A stretch of 64,000 bases of DNA from UBA2377 sp964429385. Lineage in GTDB: Bacteria > Verrucomicrobiota > Verrucomicrobiia > Opitutales > Opitutaceae. Location of the stretch: the NCBI GenBank assembly GCA_964429385.1, contig CAYSBR010000020.1:1-64000 (forward strand). The letters are read 5' to 3'. The notes below the pieces were generated by a model, which did no database searches, was not told the DNA's origin, and was given only the letters and a program-made list of their open reading frames with translations. The translations under genes were made by a program, and so were the position numbers. Positions 1 through 7,116 of this stretch are shown in pieces (positions within the stretch are counted from its first letter, which is position 1; each line of letters starts with the position of its first letter).

Positions 1-43
1 CCAAAACCGTCGGTTGGGGGTTCGAGTCCCTCCGCGCCTGCCA
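1..43 (+). tRNA. tRNA-Trp (CCA), 3' part only
   Basis: The window opens inside a tRNA. Bases 1-3 read CCA and fit the anticodon, followed by the 3' half of the anticodon stem, a short variable region, a T arm with a TTCGAGT loop (stem GGGGG/CCCTC with one G-T pair), a seven-base acceptor strand, discriminator G and an encoded CCA end at 41-43. tRNA-Trp directly upstream of secE is a common bacterial arrangement, often with tuf further upstream. The 5' half lies outside the window. Confidence 0.88.
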
Positions 44-55
44 AATCCAGTTTTC

Positions 56-259
56 ATGAAAAATCCCTTTCGCACCACCCGCATCTTCTTCGGGGAGATG
101 ATCGGCGAGCTGCAAAAAGCCAGCTGGCCCACCAAGACTGAATTGCGCGATTCTACCATCGTCGTGCTGGTGGCGGCGGCGATCATGGGGTTGTTCACCA
201 GTATCAGCGATTTCTCGCTTTACCAATTTGTGGACCTGTTCACACGACTTGTCAGCTAA
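56..259 (+). CDS. secE: Preprotein translocase subunit SecE
   Basis: Small essential subunit of the SecYEG channel in the inner membrane, where it clamps SecY. The 67-residue product is the short one-helix form. An amphipathic segment with the family signature around residues 17-27 (ELQKASWPTK) precedes one hydrophobic helix at about 33-52. The ATG at 56 was chosen because the longer frame would begin inside the tRNA. No clear ribosome binding site is seen. The gene lies 12 bases after the tRNA and 5 bases before nusG, the standard secE-nusG pairing. Confidence 0.95.
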   Translation: MKNPFRTTRIFFGEMIGELQKASWPTKTELRDSTIVVLVAAAIMGLFTSISDFSLYQFVDLFTRLVS

Positions 260-264
260 GTGCC

Positions 265-843
265 ATGACGACTCAAACGACCGTTCCCTCCAGCGCCCAA
301 TGGTTTGCGCTGCATACGCTCTCCGGCCAGGAGAACAAGGTGAAGGCCTATATCCAGAAGTTCAAAAAGGTCGAGGAACTGGATGACCACGTCTTTGAAG
401 TGCTGCTGCCGACGGAGGTTGTTTCTGAAGTCAAGAACGGCAAAAAGACCACAAAGGTTCGCAAACTTTACCCGGGCTACGTTTTCATCCAGATGCGTCT
501 CTATGACGATGATCGGAAGGTGATCAATAAGCCTTGGTATTTCGTAAAGGAAGTGGCCGGCGTGATCGGCTTTGTGGGCGGCGATCATCCTGCAGCGCTC
601 AAACAGGCCGACGTTGATGAGATTTTTGCCCGTATTGAGGCGGCTAACGGCAAGGAAGTCCCCAAGGTGCAGTATGCGGTGGGTGAAGAAGTCAAAATCA
701 CCGACGGTGCCTTCACCAACCTTACTGGTCGGATCGACGAGATTGATCCTGACCGGGGTAAGCTCAAAATTTCTGTCTCCATTTTCGGCCGGTTTACGCC
801 GGTCGAGCTCGAATACTGGCAGGTGCAACGCATCACCGAGTGA
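265..843 (+). CDS. nusG: Transcription termination/antitermination factor NusG
   Basis: NusG binds RNA polymerase, suppresses pausing and couples to Rho or to ribosomal protein S10. The 192-residue protein has the two expected domains: an NGN domain from about residue 12 (WFALHTLSGQENK) to about 115, and a C-terminal KOW domain from about 138 containing the VGEEVKITDGAF and GRFTPVELE segments. Length is normal for the family. The start is five bases after the secE stop, indicating cotranscription. It heads the run of ribosomal genes that follows. Confidence 0.97.
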   Translation: MTTQTTVPSSAQWFALHTLSGQENKVKAYIQKFKKVEELDDHVFEVLLPTEVVSEVKNGKKTTKVRKLYPGYVFIQMRLYDDDRKVINKPWYFVKEVAGVIGFVGGDHPAALKQADVDEIFARIEAANGKEVPKVQYAVGEEVKITDGAFTNLTGRIDEIDPDRGKLKISVSIFGRFTPVELEYWQVQRITE

Positions 844-915
844 CGCGCCGCCCTCTTTGCTACTGCCGGCATTCGCCCAACCGTTAATTAAACACACCGT
901 CACTCCGCCTTTCCC

Positions 916-1341
916 ATGGCCAAGAAGATACAAGGATACATTCGCCTTCAATTGCCCGCCGGCGCCGCTAATCCCGCGCCCCCGGTCGGTCCCGCCCTCG
1001 GCGCGCAAGGCGTCAACATCATGGCGTTCTGTAAGGAGTTCAACGCCAAGACCAAGGACCAGAACGGCATGATCCTGCCTGTGGTCATCACGGTCTATTC
1101 CGATAAGAGCTTCACCTTCATCCTCAAGTCGCCCCCGGCGTCAGTGCTGTTGAAGAAGGCCGTGAATATCGCCTCTGGATCAGCCAAGCCCAATCAGGAC
1201 AAAGTGGGCAAGGTGACGACCAAGCAGTTGGCCGAGATCTGGAAGATCAAGAAAGCCGATATGAACGCAAAGGACGAAGCTGCTGGCATCAAGATCATCG
1301 CCGGTACGGCCCGCAACATGGGCATCGAAGTCGTCGACTAA
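916..1341 (+). CDS. rplK: 50S ribosomal protein L11
   Basis: L11 binds the GTPase-associated centre of 23S rRNA with the L10-L12 stalk and contacts elongation factors. The 141-residue product is full length, with the proline-rich N-terminal segment PAGAANPAPPVGPALG (about 13-28), the usual thiopeptide-contact region, and a C-terminal rRNA-binding domain ending MGIEVVD. It is the first gene of rplK-rplA-rplJ-rplL. The 72-base gap after nusG holds no strong hairpin. Confidence 0.97.
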   Translation: MAKKIQGYIRLQLPAGAANPAPPVGPALGAQGVNIMAFCKEFNAKTKDQNGMILPVVITVYSDKSFTFILKSPPASVLLKKAVNIASGSAKPNQDKVGKVTTKQLAEIWKIKKADMNAKDEAAGIKIIAGTARNMGIEVVD

Positions 1342-1407
1342 ATTTCATCCAAACCCAAACAGCTCAACGCGGGAGTCTTCGGACGATTGCACCGCAAGGA
1401 GTCATTG

Positions 1408-2106
1408 ATGCCCAAAAAGCAAAGTAAACGCTACACCAGCGCCCTCAAGGTCGCTGATCTCAATCAGGACTACCCACTGGCGGAAGCCGTGGAGGTTCTC
1501 GCCAAGTTCCCGAAGGCAAAGTTCGATGAAACGATCGAGCTTTCGTTCCGGTTGGGGGTTGACGGTACTTCCGGGGATCAGAATGTCCGCGGAACCACGC
1601 CGCTGCCGAATGGCTCGGGTAAAAAGGTCCGCGTCATTGTCTTCACGGATAACCCCCAGGCTGCTCTTGATGCCGGCGCCGATCATGCGGGCCTGCAGGA
1701 GCTCATGACCAAGATCACCGAAGGCTGGCTCGATTTTGATGTCGCGATCGCGACCACCGAGGCGATGAAGCAGGTCCGCACACTGGCCCGTGTGCTCGGT
1801 CCCAAGGGGCTGATGCCGAATCCGAAGAGTGGCACCGTGACTGACGACATCGTCAACGGGATCAAGGCCGTCAAGGCCGGGCGCGTGGAATTCAAGATGG
1901 ACAAGACCGCCAACCTCGGCGTCGGCGTGGGCAAGCGTTCCTTTGCCAACGCTCAGATTCTTGAGAATGTCCAGGCGGTCCTTGAGGCCGTCGGCAAGGC
2001 ACGCCCTGCAAGCTTCAAGGGTGGCCAGTACATCAAGGGCCTCTCCCTCTCTTCGAGCATGAGTCCCGCCGTGCGCATCGCCGCGGCCGAGTTCACCAAA
2101 TACTGA
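1408..2106 (+). CDS. rplA: 50S ribosomal protein L1
   Basis: L1 forms the mobile L1 stalk that helps release E-site tRNA; in many bacteria it also represses its own operon by binding mRNA. An upstream in-frame TTG exists at 1387, but the ATG at 1408 is preferred because AAGGAG lies six bases upstream, and it gives MPKKQSKRY, a normal L1 start. The product is 232 residues. The signature VLGPKGLMPNPKSGT is intact near residues 130-145. The stop overlaps the ribosome binding site of rplJ. Confidence 0.96.
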   Translation: MPKKQSKRYTSALKVADLNQDYPLAEAVEVLAKFPKAKFDETIELSFRLGVDGTSGDQNVRGTTPLPNGSGKKVRVIVFTDNPQAALDAGADHAGLQELMTKITEGWLDFDVAIATTEAMKQVRTLARVLGPKGLMPNPKSGTVTDDIVNGIKAVKAGRVEFKMDKTANLGVGVGKRSFANAQILENVQAVLEAVGKARPASFKGGQYIKGLSLSSSMSPAVRIAAAEFTKY

Positions 2107-2117
2107 GGAGCACGACC

Positions 2118-2615
2118 ATGAGAGCCGAAAAACAATACCTGATTTCCGAAGTCGAGACGCACCTCAAAAAGTCCGACTACGTCATTCTTGCCAATTTCAG
2201 CAAGGTCACCGTTTCCGAGGTGGCTGAGCTGCGCAAGAACCTCGATGCCGAGAAGGCCGAGTTTCACGTGGTGAAGAACAGTTCGCTGCGCGTTGCGGCC
2301 AAGGCCCTTGGCCTGCCCGAGTTTGACGAGGCTTTGAACGGGCCCACCGCCATTGTTGTTGGTGGTGAGAACTCCGCGGGCGTTGCGAAAATCCTCAAAA
2401 AATTCTTCGAGGATAAGCAAAAGCTCGAGATCAAGGTCGGCGTGATGGAGCAGAAGCTCATCTCCGCCGCCGAACTCGCACGAATTGCGGATCTGCCGCC
2501 GTTCGATACCCTGCGCGCGCAGTTCCTCAGCCTGCTCACCAGCAACGCTGCGGCCTTTGTTCGTGTACTTGATGCCAAAGTCAAAAAGGAGCAGCCAGCT
2601 GCTCCCGCCGCCTGA
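2118..2615 (+). CDS. rplJ: 50S ribosomal protein L10
   Basis: L10 anchors the L7/L12 dimers at the base of the ribosomal stalk. The 165-residue protein has the N-terminal rRNA-binding domain (about 1-105) and a C-terminal helix for L12 binding, ending in an alanine/proline tail. GAGGAG seven bases before the ATG is a good ribosome binding site and overlaps the rplA stop, so the two genes are probably translationally coupled. With only 11 bases upstream there is no room for a classical separate L10 leader. Confidence 0.96.
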   Translation: MRAEKQYLISEVETHLKKSDYVILANFSKVTVSEVAELRKNLDAEKAEFHVVKNSSLRVAAKALGLPEFDEALNGPTAIVVGGENSAGVAKILKKFFEDKQKLEIKVGVMEQKLISAAELARIADLPPFDTLRAQFLSLLTSNAAAFVRVLDAKVKKEQPAAPAA

Positions 2616-2750
2616 GTCGTCACACCCAACCCACTACCAGAATTTCCGGTGCAAACCGGGGAAAATAAAATCCAATAAGCCGGCTAGGGGATACGTCTCT
2701 TAAACGCGTTTCATCTCCCGGAACCGCTAGCCTGTCCAAGGAAAGTCAAC
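2616..2750 (+). promoter_or_regulatory. Structured rplJ-rplL spacer
   Basis: This 135-base spacer separates genes that elsewhere in the operon sit close together. It contains a hairpin CCGGT-GCAA-ACCGG at 2646-2659, whose loop is a GNRA-type tetraloop, and a longer-range pairing GGCTAG (2682-2687) with CTAGCC (2727-2732). AAGGAAAG shortly before 2751 is the rplL ribosome binding site. An RNA element controlling rplL output (several L12 copies are needed per ribosome) is an inference; an internal promoter is also possible. Confidence 0.4.
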
Positions 2751-3128
2751 ATGAGCAACATCACCAAAGACCAAGTTATCGAGTGGCTCTCCAGCCAGTC
2801 GGTCATCGACCTCGCCGATCTCGTCAAGGATCTCGAAGGCAAGTGGGGCGTTTCCGCCGCCGCTGCCGTTGCCGCGGCTCCCGCCGCTGGCGTCGCTGCC
2901 GCTGCGGTCGAGGAAAAGACCGAATTTGACGTCGTCCTCCTCGATGCTGGCGCGAACAAAATCGGCGTCATCAAGGAAGTGCGCGCCATCACCGGTCTCG
3001 GCCTCAAGGAGGCCAAGGACCTTGTGGAAGGCGCGCCCAAGACCGTCAAGGAGGCCGCAGCCAAGGCAGACGCCGAAGAGATCAAGAAGAAGCTCGAGGC
3101 CGCTGGCGCCAAGATCGAACTCAAATAA
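2751..3128 (+). CDS. rplL: 50S ribosomal protein L7/L12
   Basis: L7/L12 forms the flexible stalk that recruits translational GTPases. The 125-residue product has the dimerising N-terminal domain (about 1-35), an alanine-rich hinge (about 36-55) and the conserved C-terminal domain beginning EKTEFDVVLLDAG and including GLGLKEAKDLVEGAP. An AAGGAAAG sequence precedes the ATG. Its own structured spacer lies upstream and an intrinsic terminator lies 40 bases downstream. Confidence 0.97.
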   Translation: MSNITKDQVIEWLSSQSVIDLADLVKDLEGKWGVSAAAAVAAAPAAGVAAAAVEEKTEFDVVLLDAGANKIGVIKEVRAITGLGLKEAKDLVEGAPKTVKEAAAKADAEEIKKKLEAAGAKIELK

Positions 3129-3167
3129 GCGATTGGCGATTCATCTCGCACATCTTCCGAAAACTTC

Positions 3168-3205
3168 AGGACAGGCCGTGGTCATTCGCGGCCTGTCCTT
3201 TGCCT
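3168..3205 (+). terminator. Intrinsic terminator/attenuator between rplL and rpoB
   Basis: A perfect 11-base-pair inverted repeat, AGGACAGGCCG at 3168-3178 and CGGCCTGTCCT at 3189-3199, with a 10-base loop is followed by a T-rich tail. In Escherichia coli a partial attenuator sits at the same place and lowers rpoBC expression relative to the ribosomal proteins. The position here suggests the same role; the strength of termination is unknown. Confidence 0.75.
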
Positions 3206-3294
3206 TTTCTTTTTCCGTTCATTTTTCCGTTTCTCGCCCCGCTCTTTGAGCGGCGCGCCTTCGTTCATTTTTGCATTCAAAACCGGGAACACCC

Positions 3295-6200
3295 ATGGCC
3301 GACCGCACACAATCCGAACGCATCAACTTCGGCAGGCTTCGTGAAGTCATCCAGCCGCCCAACCTGATCGAAATCCAGATCACCTCGTATCTGGACTTCC
3401 TGCAGAAGGGCGTGCCGGACAAGCAACGCAAGCCTCAGGGCCTCGAGGCGGTGTTCCGCGAGGTGTTCCCCATCGAATCCTATGATGGCCGCCTGACGCT
3501 CGAATACGTTTCCTACACTCTTGGCGAGCCCAAGAATGCCGAGATCGAGTGCCTGCGTGATGGCATCACGTATTCCGTGCCGCTCTATGTGAAGCTCCGT
3601 CTCCGCGAAGAGGACTTCATTAAGGACGAGGAGATCTATATGGGGGAAATCCCCATGGTGACCGAGCGTGGCTCATTCATCATCAACGGCGCCGAGCGCG
3701 TCGTGGTCTCTCAGTTGCACCGTTCCCCTGGCATCGCCTTCGAGGTGGCGCCGCATCCGAACGGCAAGCTGCTCCACTCCTTCCGCATCATCCCTGATCG
3801 GGGGACTTGGCTTGAAGTGCAGTTCGACAACAACGACCTGCTCTACGTTTATCTCGACCGCCGCCGTCGGCGCCGCAAGTTCCTTATCACCACTCTGCTG
3901 CGTGCCATTGGCTATTCCAGCGACATCGACATCCTGAATCTTTTCTACGAGATCAAGGATCTCAAGGTGACAAAGGCGTTGGACTTGGAGAATGTCTCCA
4001 CGCTCGTCCTTGTTGAAGATGCCATTGACGCCCAGAAAGGCGTTGTGCTGGCCCGCGCGTTCGAGCCACTCACAAAACAGATCGTTCGCACTTTCGAAAA
4101 GCACGATATCATTACGATTCGCGTCATTGATACGGCGGTGGATGAAGGCGCGATTATTCGTGCGCTGAAAAAAGATCCGACCCGCAACGAGGAAGAGGCG
4201 CTCAAGGAGATTTACAAGCGTCTCCGTCCCGGCGAACCGCCGACCACGGCCAATGCCAAGGCCCTTCTGAAGCGGCTCTTCTTCGACCCGAAGCGCTATG
4301 ACCTCGGTCGTGTCGGCCGTTACAAGATCAATCAAAAGCTTGGGCTTAAGGCTGAAATTGAGCAGCGCATCATCGAGAGTGCTGATGTCGTCGCCGCCAC
4401 CAAGTATCTCGTCCGCCTCAAGAAGGGGGAGGGGGTGGTTGATGATATCGATCACCTCGGCTCCCGCCGTGTGCGCACCGTGGGCGAATTGCTTGCGAAC
4501 CAGTGCCGCGTGGGTCTGAGCCGCACCGAGCGGCTCGTGCGTGAGCGCATGACGATGTACGATCAAAGCGTCGATTCGATCACGCCGCAAAAGCTGATCA
4601 ATCCGAAGGCCCTGACCACGGTCATCCGCGACTTTTTCGCGCGCAGTCAGCTCTCGCAGTTCATGGACCAGATCAATCCACTCGCCGAGGTTACGCACAA
4701 GCGCCGCCTCTCCGCGCTGGGGCCTGGTGGCCTCAATCGTGAGCGTGCAGGCTTCGAAGTCCGCGACGTCCATCCTTCCCATTACGGAAGAATCTGCCCG
4801 ATTGAGACTCCGGAAGGCCCGAACATCGGCTTGATCAACTCGCTTTCGACCTATGCCCGGGTCAATGAATTCGGCTTTATCGAAACACCTTACCGCTTGG
4901 CAAAGGAAGGCCGGGTCACCGACAAGATCGAATACCTCACTGCCGATCAGGAAGAGGGGAAGATCATTGCGCAGGCCAATGCTGAAATTGATGCGAAGGG
5001 TCACTTTGTCGGCAAGGTGACCGTCCGTCAGGATGGTAACTTTCTCGAAGTATCCGCAAGCGAAGTGGACCTCATGGACGTTTCGCCCAAGCAGGTGATT
5101 TCCATTGCCGCCGGGATGATTCCCTTCCTTGAGCATGACGACGCCAACCGCGCGTTGATGGGGGCGAACATGCAGCGCCAAGGTGTGCCCCTGCTCCAGA
5201 CCGAGGCCCCGTTCGTGGGGACTGGTATTGAGGAACGCGTCGCCCGTGACTCCAAGATCGTAGTGGTCGCCGATGAGGCGGGCATTGTCGCCTCCGTGGA
5301 TGCCAAGCGCATCGTCATCACGAAGGATGGAGAACTGCCGCGCAACCTTAAGAACGACCCGAAAAACGGCGTTCATGTCTATGAGCTGCGCAAGTTCATG
5401 CGCTCCAATGCCGGTACGAACTTCAACCAGAAGCCGATCGTGCGGCAAGGGCAGAAGATCAAGGCCGGTCAGATCATCGCCGACGGTCCTTCAACGGATC
5501 ATGGCGAAATGGCGCTCGGCCGCAATGTGCTCGTGGCGTTCATGCCTTGGAATGGCTACAACTTCGAGGACGCGATCCTGATCTCGGAAAAAGTCCTCCG
5601 TGAGGACATCTTCACCTCAATTCATATTCAAGAATTCGAGGTCACGGCCCGTGACACAAAGCTCGGACCGGAAGAGATTACCCGGGATATCCCGAATGTG
5701 GGCGAGGATGCGCTGAAGAACCTCGATCACAACGGTGTCATCCGGATCGGTGCGGAAGTGAAGCCGGGCGACATTCTCGTCGGCAAGATCACGCCGAAGT
5801 CCGAGACGGAGCTCGCGCCCGAAGAGAAGTTGTTGCGCGCCATCTTCGGTGAGAAGGCTGCCGACGTGAAGGATACCTCCTTGGTTGTTCCTTCCGGCGC
5901 CGCCGGCATCATCATGGATGTCAAGGTCTCATCGCGCATCGACAACCAGGTGGAGAAGCTCTCTCCGTCGGACCGCCGCCGCCAGATCAAGCAGATCCAG
6001 GAGGAGTACAAGACGCAGATGGACAAGCTGCGTGAAGGTCTCACCGAGGCTCTTTCCAACATCCTCTTGGGCGAAAAAATCCCACTTGATGTCATCAACG
6101 GCGAATCCGGTGAAATCATCATACCGGCCAACCGCAAGATCACCAAGACGCTCCTGCGCAAGCTCGCTGCGGTTTCCAAACACGTCCAGATCGATCCATC

Positions 6201-6435
6201 TCCGGTTCGCATCAAGATCATGGAGATCATCGGCAGCTACCAGACCAAGTTCGACGAGCTGGAAAGTGATCGCGAACGCAAGGTCAACGCGGTGGAAGCG
6301 GGCGAGGGTGACGGCACCGGCGCCATCAAGCAGGTCAAAGTTTACATCGCCACCAAGCAGAAGCTCGAGGTTGGTGATAAGATGGCCGGTCGTCACGGCA
6401 ACAGGGGTGTGGTCGCCAAGATCGTGCCTGAGTAA
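3295..6435 (+). CDS. rpoB: RNA polymerase beta subunit, N-terminal piece (in-frame stop)
   Basis: The first 1046 residues of the beta subunit, from MADRTQSERINFG to GRHGNRGVVAKIVPE. The ATG at 3295 is preferred over an upstream in-frame TTG at 3271. The rifampicin-pocket segment (QLSQFMDQ, THKRRLSALGPGG) and the active-centre GDKMAGRHGN stretch are present, with K1029 and H1034. Where most homologues read GNKG this protein reads GNRG (R1037). Codon 1047 is TAA, where homologues continue with acidic residues (E-E-D-M-P). One G-to-T change in a GAA codon would explain it. The downstream piece stays in the same frame, so no frameshift is involved. The options are a true split subunit, stop read-through, or a sequence error. 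Confidence 0.93.
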   Translation: MADRTQSERINFGRLREVIQPPNLIEIQITSYLDFLQKGVPDKQRKPQGLEAVFREVFPIESYDGRLTLEYVSYTLGEPKNAEIECLRDGITYSVPLYVKLRLREEDFIKDEEIYMGEIPMVTERGSFIINGAERVVVSQLHRSPGIAFEVAPHPNGKLLHSFRIIPDRGTWLEVQFDNNDLLYVYLDRRRRRRKFLITTLLRAIGYSSDIDILNLFYEIKDLKVTKALDLENVSTLVLVEDAIDAQKGVVLARAFEPLTKQIVRTFEKHDIITIRVIDTAVDEGAIIRALKKDPTRNEEEALKEIYKRLRPGEPPTTANAKALLKRLFFDPKRYDLGRVGRYKINQKLGLKAEIEQRIIESADVVAATKYLVRLKKGEGVVDDIDHLGSRRVRTVGELLANQCRVGLSRTERLVRERMTMYDQSVDSITPQKLINPKALTTVIRDFFARSQLSQFMDQINPLAEVTHKRRLSALGPGGLNRERAGFEVRDVHPSHYGRICPIETPEGPNIGLINSLSTYARVNEFGFIETPYRLAKEGRVTDKIEYLTADQEEGKIIAQANAEIDAKGHFVGKVTVRQDGNFLEVSASEVDLMDVSPKQVISIAAGMIPFLEHDDANRALMGANMQRQGVPLLQTEAPFVGTGIEERVARDSKIVVVADEAGIVASVDAKRIVITKDGELPRNLKNDPKNGVHVYELRKFMRSNAGTNFNQKPIVRQGQKIKAGQIIADGPSTDHGEMALGRNVLVAFMPWNGYNFEDAILISEKVLREDIFTSIHIQEFEVTARDTKLGPEEITRDIPNVGEDALKNLDHNGVIRIGAEVKPGDILVGKITPKSETELAPEEKLLRAIFGEKAADVKDTSLVVPSGAAGIIMDVKVSSRIDNQVEKLSPSDRRRQIKQIQEEYKTQMDKLREGLTEALSNILLGEKIPLDVINGESGEIIIPANRKITKTLLRKLAAVSKHVQIDPSPVRIKIMEIIGSYQTKFDELESDRERKVNAVEAGEGDGTGAIKQVKVYIATKQKLEVGDKMAGRHGNRGVVAKIVPE

Positions 6436-6438
6436 GAC

Positions 6439-7074
6439 ATGCCTGTCCTCCCCGATGGCACCCCGGTAGAGATCTGTCTCAATCCGCTCGGCGTGCCCTC
6501 GCGCATGAACGTCGGTCAGGTGCTTGAAACCCACCTCGGCTGGGCCTGTAAAAAGCTTGGTATCAAGGTTGCTACCCCGGTCTTCGATGGAATTCCTGAG
6601 AAGAAGGTGCGTGAGTACCTCAAGGATGCGAAGCTGCCCTCCTCGGGTAAGAGTCCGCTCTTTGACGGACGGACGGGTGAAAAGATCGATCAAGAGGTTG
6701 TGGTCGGCTACATCTACATGATGAAGCTGAACCACCTCGTGTCGCATAAGATCCATGCCCGTGCGGTCGGTCCCTATTCGCTGGTCACCCAGCAGCCGCT
6801 GGGCGGCAAAGCCCAGTACGGCGGCCAGCGTTTCGGCGAAATGGAAGTCTGGGCGCTCGAAGCCTACGGCGCTTCCCACACATTGCAGGAACTCCTTACC
6901 GTCAAGTCCGACGATGTGCAGGGCCGCACGAAGATCTACGAATCGCTCGTCAAGGGCGACAACACACTGCAGGCCGGCACCCCCGAGTCCTTCAATGTGT
7001 TGATCAAGGAAATCCAGTCCCTCGGATTGGATATCAAGCTCAACAAACGCGACGCCTTGGGCTTTGGCTCTTAA
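6439..7074 (+). CDS. rpoB: RNA polymerase beta subunit, C-terminal piece
   Basis: In frame with the upstream piece and only three bases after its TAA, this frame opens with ATG and encodes 211 residues covering the beta C-terminus. It includes NPLGVPSRMNVGQ (about 14-26) and the GGKAQYGGQRFGEMEVWALE segment, then the clamp-contacting end KRDALGFGS. If the stop is real the ATG could be used by reinitiation; GAG at 6430-6432 lies six bases upstream and could act as a weak ribosome binding site overlapping the end of the first piece. With the stop and one Asp codon counted, the whole gene would encode 1259 codons, a normal beta length. rpoC follows after 42 bases. Confidence 0.9.
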   Translation: MPVLPDGTPVEICLNPLGVPSRMNVGQVLETHLGWACKKLGIKVATPVFDGIPEKKVREYLKDAKLPSSGKSPLFDGRTGEKIDQEVVVGYIYMMKLNHLVSHKIHARAVGPYSLVTQQPLGGKAQYGGQRFGEMEVWALEAYGASHTLQELLTVKSDDVQGRTKIYESLVKGDNTLQAGTPESFNVLIKEIQSLGLDIKLNKRDALGFGS

Positions 7075-7116
7075 ACGCCGCTCCGCATTCTTTAACAATT
7101 ATCAGGGAAAGCACCT

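Noticed and set aside
3271..3294. Upstream TTG start for rpoB
   Set aside because: The residues before 3295 do not resemble RpoB and the ATG at 3295 gives the usual N-terminus.
4651..4740. Rifampicin-region substitutions
   Set aside because: Differences from E. coli (for example I instead of N after QFMDQ) occur commonly as natural variation; resistance was not inferred.
3673..5448. Long minus-strand frame opposite rpoB
   Set aside because: Antisense shadow; no recognisable protein features.
6439..7074. Frameshift as explanation for the broken rpoB
   Set aside because: The two pieces are in the same reading frame and separated by one TAA and one sense codon, so it is a nonsense codon and not a frameshift.
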